17,914 nucleotides of DNA from positions 1 through 17,914 of the forward strand of contig JADNYV010000687.1 in assembly GCA_015501055.1 (NCBI GenBank). Direction: 5' to 3'. This document shows positions 10,135 through 17,914 of this stretch, in pieces. Positions within the stretch are counted from its first letter, which is position 1; every line of letters begins with the position of its first letter. This DNA comes from Mucidula mucida. Lineage: Eukaryota > Basidiomycota > Agaricomycetes > Agaricales > Physalacriaceae. The position numbers and the translations under genes were made by a program. The notes beneath the pieces are model-generated. The model saw only the letters and a program-made list of their open reading frames with translations, was not told where the DNA came from and made no database searches.

Positions 10135-10140
10135 AATAAA
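10135..10140 (+). terminator. AATAAA polyadenylation-like signal for the epimerase-like gene
   Basis: AATAAA occurs 147 bases after the stop codon of the epimerase-like gene, inside the short convergent intergenic stretch. It is a plausible but unproven 3' end signal. No equivalent hexamer for the opposing MBF gene was seen on the minus strand here. Confidence 0.35.
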
Positions 10141-10222
10141 TATGGTGCTAATACAAGAACGGGCCAAACGGTAAGTAAAACAACACAAAAAGCGAAAAAG
10201 AAATCACAATGTGTCCGCAGTA

Positions 10223-12669
10223 TCACATTCTCATGGTGGTACTGTTCCAGCCCACAGATGACGAGCTCGGTTCTTCCGCCTCCAAAGTCTGTAGGAGATA
10301 ACATATTAGTACTGAGCATAGAAAGAGTATAACGAGAAAACTCACTTCCAAAAGCATGGGCAAGACGCTGTCAACTTCAGCCGGGGGTATACCTCCACAA
10401 CCAGCACCAATCAACCGCCTATAGTCACTCATACGCCCACTGGTCCCTGTCTCTGCCTGGAACGTTACCAACTCATCAAACAAGACCTTTCTCCGCTTGC
10501 GAGATTCCATAATTTGCGCTCTGTACGCATCGCATGCCTGCCGCATTCCCTCTTCATCAGTGGGTATATCCATGTAGAGAGCTTTCAAATCCGAGATATC
10601 TTCCGGATCAGAAGACGCTTTCCTCTTCCCCTTTGCCTTCCCCTGCTCTGCGGCCGACTCTCCGTCCATCCCGATGCTCGCCAGTGACGCAGATGTATCC
10701 GCGGTCAACGCCAACTCCCCATGCGCCGCGTCCCTTATCGCTTTCTCACGCGCTTCCTCGTCTTTCACCCACTTCTCCCACCCTAACCGGTACCGGCGGC
10801 CCATTTTTACGCTCAGCTCTTCCTCTTTGGACTTGAGTACACCAGATGTATGCGCTAGCCCTTCAGCCTGGTTCTTTAGGTGACCCACGGACCGCTGGCT
10901 CTCAAGAATTTCAGCCTGAATGTTGCCAAGAAGTGCATGTGCCTGGATGGTGTCACGGTCCTTGTCTCTGAGCTCCTGGTCGAACGATCCGGCGAGGCTG
11001 TCAAGCATACTGGTTATGTCATTGACACAACGCGTACTGGCGCGTTGGGCCGCGACGGAGTGGTGCAATGGCGGCCGATCACCGTGAGACGGACCAAAGG
11101 AATAATCCGCTTGTGCGTGCAGGGGAGGGTAGGCAGCCTGGGTATTTCTGAAAGACATGGTGGCGGCGCGTGACGGCGGTCCGGGAGATGACCGGAAACG
11201 TTCATCCTCGAGAATGTAATCCTCAGTGCTTTTGCCGTCGTGGTTGACAACCTTGGGATCTGCGCCATGATCTATGAGAATTTTGACAAGTCTTTTGCTT
11301 CTACATCTGGCAGCCATAGTAAGGGCGGTCTCTCCGTCTTCGTCCTGGAAGTTGATGACATCAGCCAGTTCCTTTGGATAGTCCGCAAGTCGCGTCAAGA
11401 TGATTTCCATGTAATACCGCGCAGCGTGTGTTTTCCCTTTAGACATCGCGACGTCGACGACGTGATGGAAGACGGTACGGTTGTAATTGTCGATATTCAG
11501 TGTAGAGCGATGTAGAAGCTCGTAGAGCTCTGGGAATTTACGAACGTCGTAATTGTTTGCGAACATTACACTCCGCATGAGCGCAGTCTGGCCCGATTTG
11601 TTCACCTTGAAGATGTCTGCGCCGGCCGTAAGAAGTAGCTGATGATGCGAATGCGGCCCATAGCGCACGCCCAGTGAAGCGCGGTGTGTCCGTCGTCATC
11701 GATAGCCATGTTCGGGTCAAAGTCGGGAGGGGGACTTATGAGGACTTGGGGAACCTGGTTCGTATCGGAAATGAAGTATTCGAGAATTTGGTCGCCATAA
11801 GCGCGCGCGTCTGTCTTGCCGTTGACTTCTGTATCTGACATGTCATCGTACTGGTCGTCGGGGGCTCGATACCTGGAACGCTGTTTGTTAGTAGAACGAT
11901 TGGCGACAGCACCGTTACGTCCATACACGGTATCTGGGCTGCCGATGGGCGAGGGGGTACGCGAGGAAGATGAGGCCTCGGAGGGGGAGGGCGTCATAGA
12001 GCCATCTTCTGAGCCGCGCACGGAAAGCGTTTCACGATCTGATTCAGCGACTGCTTCAGGGACTTGTCTGCGGGATGAGCGCGTGTTGACGGCCGAAGAA
12101 GAGTCAGGCGCGCCACCACGGCGCGATGCGCGGGAGCCCGCGTTGGTGCTGATGAGATGTTTCGGAGCTAATGGGGGGCTTTTGGTGCTGGGCTGGAACT
12201 CAATGATAGGTTTGAGGAGATGCTCGCAGTTGTACTGCTTGGCAAGCGCCAGGCCGCGTTCCAACGGGATCCATGTGCCTGTATCGCCGTCGCTGTCAGC
12301 CGCGTCGACAAACAGGCGACGGACGACTTGCCTTGATACTTTCCATAGCCACCTTGTACCTTTTCGTGCTCTCCCTTTTGCACCTCGCGCTCCAAAACAC
12401 GAGTTCGCTGCGGCTTGTCAAATCCAGCGACTTTGAGAATCTGAGTAGCGTTCAGCCACGAGTCGGAGCGTCTCCTCATGACGGCAACGCTCTTGCACAT
12501 CCTGGACGTGTATCAGTCCAAAAAATCCGCGTAAAATCGTGTAAACGGGTCACATACATCTCGTACACGGGAATGCCGCTGTACGTAGCCTGCCAGACGG
12601 TGCACACGGTGAGAAATAGCTGAAAATTGGGGGCGAAATTCTGACCTTGAATATCTGTGTTTCCGGCAT
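10223..12669 (-). CDS. MBP1: Mbp1/Res-type APSES transcription factor (MBF DNA-binding subunit)
   Basis: Exons on the minus strand are 12669-12646 (MPETQIFK), 12589-12558, 12501-12332, 12278-10346 and 10288-10223. One missing base near 11639-11640 breaks exon 4; bridging it gives about 741 residues. The N-terminus is a classic APSES/KilA-N domain ([46 protein letters not shown]). A Ser/Pro-rich linker follows, then ankyrin repeats ([46 protein letters not shown]), then a charged coiled-coil region and a C-terminal tail. This family binds ACGCGT (MCB) boxes and drives G1/S transcription in the nucleus. Intron 12279-12331 is GC-AG (G/GCAAGT donor); the last intron, 10289-10345, is GT-AG and has no in-frame stop. 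Start ATG 12669 is chosen because it gives the expected short N-terminal leader. The ankyrin consensus continues directly across the break, so an intron is not a good explanation for it. Confidence 0.92.
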
Positions 12670-12790
12670 CGTTGTTGATCAAGACACGGATCCTGAAGGC
12701 GCCACCGTTCTGTGTATCGTCTCTGAAGCGCTCGACGTCGCCGGGCGTTCTGCTGAGGGGCGTCCTGAACGACTTGGAGCGAAGTGTACA

Positions 12791-12796
12791 ACGCGT
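12791..12796. promoter_or_regulatory. MCB (ACGCGT) element upstream of the MBF gene
   Basis: ACGCGT is the canonical recognition site of Mbp1-type APSES proteins. This copy lies 122 bases upstream of the predicted MBF start codon, followed 8 bases later by CACGCG, a partial second site. Autoregulation of MBF genes is plausible. The hexamer also occurs at least four other times in this window, some inside coding sequence, close to chance frequency, so position is the only argument. Confidence 0.4.
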
Positions 12797-13707
12797 GAGT
12801 GTCAACACGCGCAAACAGGTGCCTTGCTTACAGATTATCACTTCCTTTTGACTTCAAGAACAGAATTCCTCTCTTTTGACTTGTCGCCCAACAATTTACG
12901 CGCTCTGAGTACAAAATGGACTAGCCATATGTCGTTAAATTCAAATGGACACCTATACGTTGCCTTATGCATCGCCATCATCATAGAATGCTGAAAAATG
13001 CGACCTGCTCGGAGCCTGGTCTGCTTCATTGTAGTGGACATACAACTGGATGTCCAGTTTGGTGAGTACAATGGTTCTGTTGAACAGGAGACTGAATTTG
13101 ATGCTAATAAACGTCAAAGACGCACCTCAAGGCTATCGGATTGAATTCACGTAGTGGAGTCTATCGTTCATTCAATGGGTCTAATTCTCGAGTTCCTCTA
13201 CCTTATCAGGGTACTTTTGGACACCCAATGACAACACTACTGCGACTATATTCCAAGGTACATGCGATCTATGTCAAAATACAGTCACATCATGATGATG
13301 ATGGCCTTGTCGAGACATTCCATGATGGCCACAACGATGTTTTCCCATCGGAAGTCGCCGCACAGATAAACGCCCAACGCCGGAAAGTGACTCCGTTTTC
13401 CTTTCTCGCCACGTCAAACGCGCACGGTCTGTAACGTGGCTGGTTTCATTAACCCTTTCGGTGTCCAAGAACTCCAATAGCCTTTTCCCCGCGCTTGTCC
13501 GCCCCATTCTGGGCGTCCATTGCCACTATCGGCACCGATATCAAGCGCCCTAGTACAGTCAGACTTGGTAAGTGTCACCCCATATCTCGCTTTTGTTGGC
13601 TTCCTATATTCAAATGCCCTCATCCAGCCCTACCTATTCTGATCGAACAACGACGTAGAGGAGGGCGTTAAAGCCTCACGTTGTTATCTGCGGAAGTACA
13701 CAGCCTC

Positions 13708-13725
13708 ACTTGACTCTTGTCAAGT
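13708..13725. repeat. 7-bp palindrome in the AAA ATPase promoter
   Basis: ACTTGAC at 13708-13714 and GTCAAGT at 13719-13725 are exact reverse complements around TCTT. The element ends about 21 bases before the TATA box, a position suited to an upstream activator site or a small hairpin. Confidence 0.4.
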
Positions 13726-13746
13726 CACAGCATCTCCAGGGTGACT

Positions 13747-13754
13747 TATATAAA
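13747..13754 (+). promoter_or_regulatory. TATA box of the AAA ATPase gene
   Basis: TATATAAA lies 49 bases before the chosen ATG at 13803. A transcription start about 30 bases downstream would fall near 13777-13780, leaving a short 5' UTR that excludes the earlier in-frame ATG at 13710. This supports 13803 as the translation start. Confidence 0.65.
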
Positions 13755-13802
13755 GGTCTTGAAGACTCTCGATCATTGCATCCTCCATCCTCTGCCTCCA
13801 AC

Positions 13803-16342
13803 ATGCATCGCCGCTTCTCTTCCATCATGAAGTCCTCTGGGGAGAGTTCCTCCTCAACTGCTGAGGTCGACCTCGACGTCGAGTCTAAGGCCTCGACAAT
13901 CGTTAAGGAAGAGACCTTGACTCCTCCTTCCTTGAAGATCAAGCGCGTCGACAACTACTACAGTCGTTGGTACAAGGGTTGGAAGTACCGAGTACGTTGG
14001 CCAATCCACCGCGACTCTATTTTCGGCGCGCGCTTACCTGCAATCTAGAACACCAGCGCCAAAGTGACCGTCGAGTCCATTCCTCTCCTAAAATCTGGCG
14101 ACAATGACCCTTGGAAGGACTTCAGTTTCGTGTAAGTTCCAAATGACGCTCGATGAAAAGAAAGAAAGTCTCATCTGCGTGTTGACAGTGTTGTCCGCAA
14201 GATTCCGCGCCAAGAGAACCTCGAGCCCACTTTCAAGATCGTCATTAAGACGAGTACATTCTTAAGGCTTGCAAGGATGTGATTCAATCCTGGCCCGGTA
14301 TCTCTTGGAATTCTGACCCACTTGAGGTATACAGTAAATTTTTGCGGCACATAATTCTAACTTACACCTCCTAGCTCGAGCCGGAGACGTTCCTTACTTT
14401 TCTAGACGAATTCGCCGAGTATCGAGATGGACTTACCGCCAAGAAACAAGCAAAGAACACTCTTGACGCCTACGTCCACTCCTCTGTCTCTCTCCTCCTT
14501 AACACGCTTAACGCCGACTATGCCAACACCATCCGCACCATCAATCGTCTCAAGTCGCACGGCGAGATCACTTACGACCTCCTCTACGCCATCCTCGTTC
14601 CTCGATCGCTCATCGTGACGAGCTGTGCAATCACAGGAGCTCCACGCCTCTTCAAACTCGAATCGGTCCAGCAAACCGCCGTCGACGGAAAACGATGCTA
14701 CCAGCTCAACTGCATCAGCATGGATCTCGTCGATCGGCCTGTGACGCAGAGCGTCGGGGTGGCGAAGGTGTCCACGCAGATTTTGATCAAGTTCTTCAAG
14801 GGAACTGTGAAGATCGACGCCTTGGACGCGTACCCCATTCGTTTCCACCGTGATGCGCCCAAGCTGCGCGACGCGATCAAGGAACGGGGTAAGAAGTGGG
14901 TTGGGCTGAATGGCGTGCATCATAAGCAGTTTAGTGGCATTGCCGCGCTCAAGTGCGGGAGCGACCAGCATAGTCGCTTGTTGCGCCACAATGTGCGTCC
15001 TTCCATGTCGCTGCTGTGTATGATCATGCTAACACTACGCAGGTTAAAGGAAGAATCATGGTCGACCGCGCGTCGTTCCGTCGGTTTAACCCAAACTACA
15101 AGTACCCAGTCGCAGCCGCTCCCACAGATACTGATACACAGAACCAAGAGGTAGATGAGTGGGGCAACATCATTCAAGCTCCGGTGCCCATCCCACCCCA
15201 GGATGGGTATGCCAATGGTTAGTTGCTTAATTGATATATCGAGTGTGTATCCTCATTGGCGCCATGAACAGGTGTATTGGTTCAATCTCACGCGACGGAC
15301 AACGACGTGGCCGAGGACGTGGAGTTGTCGGAGGAAGAGCTCCTCATCACGCCGACAGTCGTGTACGGCTTCAGTCTTTCCGACAAGTTATGGCGTGCGT
15401 GGTCTCGATTCTCTCTAGAACCTGGCATACTGAGTTTTTCTTCTTTGCGTGATAGTGGAATTCGACGTTGAGAAGATCACGGATGTCGACTGGAACAACG
15501 ACGCGTTTGCCAACTTGGTGCTCCCGACTGATCGCAAGGACCTTTTGCAATCTCTTGTGGAGGCTCACCATCGCGAGCTCGGATTTGATGACTTTATCAA
15601 AGGCAAAGGACATGGACTCGTCATCAATCTGTTCGGTCCCCCAGGAGTCGGTTAGTACTCTCTTCCTCTTTGGGGCCTTGTGTCTTAATTATCGACAGGC
15701 AAGACATTCTCTGCTGAAGCGACGAGTGAACACGTCAAGCGGCCTCTGTACCTTGTCGGTGCTGGTGACCTAGGAACGGACGCTAACAGCTTGGATCTGG
15801 CACTCGAACGCGTCTTCGAAGTGGCGACTACTTGGAAGGCTATCGTCCTGATCGACGAGGCGGATGTTTTCCTCGAACAGCGCTCGCTTCATGATCTCGT
15901 CCGAAACGCGATGGTCGCCGTCTTGTAAGCTTTCACCACCTGTTTATTATTCCCATGTTTGACCCTCCATAATAGCCTTCGTCACGTTGAATACTACCGT
16001 GGAATCCTGTTCCTCACGACAAATCGTGTCAAGGCCTTTGATGAGGCGTTCTTGTCCCGTATCCACGTCGCGCTGCACTTCCATGAGCTCCCTGTGGAAT
16101 CGCGCCGTCAAGTATGGGCTGCATTTATCGCGAAAGTGGGCGCGACGGAGGTCATCTCTGCAGGAGAGATCGAACAGTTGGCAAAGAGGGACGTGAATGG
16201 CCGACAGATCAAGAACGCTGCTAGAACTGCGCAGAGTTTGGCGCTCGGTCGTGGAGAAAAGCTTTCGTTCAAGCACTTTATCAGCACGCTTGATGCGATG
16301 GATGATTTCACGCAGGAGTTTGGCAAGATGACTGGAAATTGA
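13803..16342 (+). CDS. AAA ATPase with N-terminal DUF7025-like region
   Basis: Exons are 13803-13991, 14049-14131, 14189-14326, 14375-14992, 15043-15217, 15272-15394, 15456-15650, 15699-15924 and 15976-16342. All introns are GT-AG and 48-61 nt long. One base appears to be missing near 14250-14252 in exon 3 (KIVIKT then EYILKACKDV in the next frame); bridged, the protein is about 704 residues. The middle part (RCYQLNCISMDL, DAYPIRFHRD, KKWVGLNGVHHKQFSGIA, GRIMVDRASFRRFNPNY) matches the DUF7025-type region of fungal AAA proteins. The C-terminal ATPase core has Walker A GPPGVGKT (about 502-509, interrupted by intron 7), Walker B IVLIDEAD (about 555-562), a sensor-1 stretch LTTNR (about 596-600) and a candidate arginine finger in FLSRIH. 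Such proteins are soluble ATP-driven remodelers, and the substrates of this family are not known. ATG 13710 in frame is an alternative start. Confidence 0.88.
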
Positions 16343-16491
16343 ACGTTGAATAACCGCATTGTACTACTTTGACTAGAAGACCCGTGTACTTTTACTCTGC
16401 CCATGAATTATAGATTTCGTTCTAGTCAAGACGCGAAGTGTTGTAAAGTCGGTGATGTCACTCCGGGCCCAGACGCGACTTGGTTCCGACC

Positions 16492-16968
16492 ATGACAGTC
16501 TTCCAACGCAAACCATTCAACAGCAAGCCTCCTTCAAAACTGAACCAAATGGTTCTCAAAAATCCGCTGATCTTTGGCATTCCATTCTGTCTACTCATGG
16601 TCGGTGCGTCCTTCGCACTGACACCATTTACGCAAACACGGTATGACCTGCAAGATCAGAAACTACAAGCGGTCAGCACCCTTCCCAAGCTTTTGATAGT
16701 TGTTCATTATGATTCGTCACAGGTTACGAAGGAGCAGGAGATGGGCTTGGATAGGAAGAACAGGAAAAAGTTTGACATCAGGGAGGAATATTATGTGAGT
16801 TCTCCGTGTTCTACAATCGCGCGTCACTGAATTGTGGAACAGCGCCTCAGTGCAGAATCGGACAGCGATTGGGAGCCGAAGCGCATACAGCGACCGAAAG
16901 GGCTCCCAGAGTGGGGTGTACCCCCGACAGAGCCGCCGCCGCCGACCGACGACAAATCAAAGTCATAA
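16492..16968 (+). CDS. COX16: Cytochrome c oxidase assembly protein COX16
   Basis: Exons 16492-16671, 16723-16794 and 16843-16968 give 125 residues. COX16 is a small mitochondrial inner-membrane protein needed for cytochrome c oxidase assembly (COX2 copper-site maturation). The family pattern is clear. There is a short basic N-terminus, a single membrane segment at about residues 26-43 (PLIFGIPFCLLMVGASFA), then FTQTRYDLQDQK, VTKEQEMGL, KKFDIREEYY and RPKGLPEWGVPP. A Pro-rich tail ends at TAA 16966-16968. Intron 1 (51 nt) is in frame and has no stop, so retention would still give a longer open frame; intron 2 is 48 nt. ATG 16492 is used because it is the first true Met, directly before the conserved part. 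The gene starts 149 bases after the AAA ATPase stop, so the promoter is compact. Confidence 0.95.
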
Positions 16969-17586
16969 CGCGACGGCTTGATATATCAATATCATATTAC
17001 TTTGCGCAATCTGTACACTATTCCATCTATGCATTTAGCGCTCCTGTCACTCTCTTGGCTGGCGCTTACCGACATTCTGGTTCCGTGCTGGTACAGGTGA
17101 CTCAGGAGGTCTCTAACCACAGGCGCGTATGATTGATCTTGCTCAGGAGCCTTCAGTTCACTGGGCGGTCGAGAAAGTACGTCTGTTCTCGAAACGCAGA
17201 GCGACCTTACACGGTACCGAGACAAGGACGTTCTGCAACGAACGTTCCGGCACAGTCGTGTCACAACATGTCGCGCTTCAATGGACGCCTGCGCTGCGTA
17301 TATCGTCCATCGCTACCTGCGTTTCCCCTGGATAATTACAACAAATGTGTTTGATGCCTAGTTTGAAAGGATTGCTGCGCCAGACGACGCGCAAGGTCAC
17401 TTTAGGCCATCTTCCGATGGCCGCGTTCACCTCATGCCAGCAGTTCATGGCATCAGAACAGCAAATATCCAAAGTGCTATTGGTACGATGTCTTCCCAGG
17501 CTCCGACTACCTTCGACGCGAGTCTCGCTTCAATAAATTCCTACTTAAACGCGTTCCTTATTTCCTACTATGCTCCAAGAGCTACC
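16969..17586. other. Intergenic region between COX16 and the peroxidase gene
   Basis: This holds the COX16 3' region and the peroxidase upstream region. Several small open frames overlap here but none shows protein features. ACGCGT occurs at 17549-17554, 33 bases before the peroxidase ATG, and AATAAA at 17532-17537 without a clear gene to serve. No clear TATA box was seen. Confidence 0.5.
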
Positions 17587-17914
17587 ATGGCTTTCCTTTC
17601 AATCCTTTTTGTACTCTCACTCTTTTCGTCTTCAGTCTTTTCTGCCCTCGTCGCTCCTCGCGATCAAAACTTGTGACGATGGAACTGTCGTTTCTGATAC
17701 TAAAGTTCGTCGCATTCCACGAATCACTTTGCGTCACTTGGCTCATTTTCACAGTGCTGTATCTGGTATAGTCTATACGACGAGCTTAGACATGGCTTGT
17801 AAGTATCTATTTTTACAGGCTAGCCTCATGTTCTTATCCTTTCCGAGGTTCAACAGCGTATGCGGTATGTGCTGAAAATCTGAAGATGGTATCACGAAGT
17901 TTGATGGGTATTCA
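17587..17914 (+). CDS. Class II secreted heme peroxidase (MnP/LiP-type superfamily), 5' end only
   Basis: The gene runs off the right edge. ATG 17587 sits in ACCATGG context and opens a signal peptide (MAFLSILFVLSLFSSSVFSA) followed by a short LVAPRDQ propeptide-like stretch. One extra base in the A run at 17666-17669 shifts the frame, after which CDDGTVVSDTK, CCIWYSLYDEL and LFNSVCG follow with introns 17705-17754 and 17799-17847. The spacing C, ten residues, CC, nineteen residues ending in CG equals that of manganese peroxidase mature N-termini, where these Cys form conserved disulfides. A third donor (G/GTATGT) at 17865 would split the Gly codon of VCG. Class II peroxidases are secreted and oxidise Mn(II), lignin or phenols. 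Catalytic His/Arg and Mn sites lie beyond the window, so the subtype cannot be called. The single indel could be an error or a real lesion. Confidence 0.82.

Larger units (their letters stand above)
12670..13802. other. Divergent intergenic region (MBF gene / AAA ATPase gene)
   Basis: This is about 1.1 kb between the divergent starts of the MBF gene and the AAA ATPase gene. It carries an ACGCGT box near the MBF side, and a palindrome plus a TATA box near the AAA side (listed separately). Small open frames, such as a 97-codon frame at 13141-13434, show no recognisable protein features. I see no tRNA or other RNA gene. Confidence 0.55.

Noticed and set aside
11816..12436. 206-codon plus-strand open frame
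   Set aside because: It is antisense to the Ser/Pro-rich linker and APSES exons of the MBF gene and has no protein features of its own.
13267..13330. ATGATGATGATGG run as a microsatellite
   Set aside because: Only about four imperfect units; too short to report as a repeat.
13141..13434. 97-codon plus-strand open frame in the MBF/AAA intergenic region
   Set aside because: No motif, no homolog recognised, no splice partners; treated as chance.
14402..14989. 195-codon minus-strand open frame
   Set aside because: Antisense shadow of AAA ATPase exon 4, a long high-GC coding exon that often leaves open frames opposite it.
17549..17554. ACGCGT 33 bases before the peroxidase start as an MBF site
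   Set aside because: The hexamer is near chance frequency in the window and peroxidases are not known G1/S genes.

Overview
This window is nuclear DNA from a filamentous basidiomycete, almost certainly an Agaricomycete. The signs are many short GT-AG introns of about 45-61 nt, an Agaricomycete-type protein kinase-like gene, tandem F-box/leucine-rich genes, a MYND zinc-finger gene, an Mbp1-type APSES transcription factor, a mitochondrial COX16 gene, and at the right edge the start of a class II (fungal secreted) heme peroxidase gene. There is no operon structure. Each gene should have its own promoter or share a divergent intergenic region.

Layout. 1-708 is intergenic, with a short relic resembling the 5' part of the kinase gene. 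709-2263 (+) is a five-exon kinase-like gene. 2812-4473 (+) is a MYND zinc-finger gene with many frame breaks. 4517-6091 (-) is an intact intronless F-box protein gene. 6309-7845 (-) is its decayed tandem paralog. 8622-9988 (+) is a seven-exon NAD(P)-dependent epimerase-like gene. 10223-12669 (-) is the MBF DNA-binding subunit (APSES plus ankyrin), with five introns' worth of structure that includes a GC-AG intron. 13803-16342 (+) is a nine-exon AAA ATPase with an N-terminal DUF7025-like region. 16492-16968 (+) is COX16. 17587 to the window end (+) is the 5' end of a class II peroxidase.

The genes do not form one pathway. They are housekeeping genes (MBF for G1/S transcription, COX16 for cytochrome oxidase assembly) mixed with members of expanded fungal families (F-box, MYND, kinase-like, AAA, peroxidase). 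Two points recur. First, two genes, MYND and the second F-box, carry multiple frameshifts and look like real decay. Second, three otherwise convincing genes (MBF, AAA ATPase, peroxidase) each carry exactly one single-base indel, which fits either consensus errors in the assembly or recent allele damage. I did not find a clearly new multi-gene system. The most useful leads are the peroxidase start at the edge, the intact/decayed F-box pair, the GC-AG intron in the APSES domain, and an ACGCGT box in the MBF gene's own promoter region.
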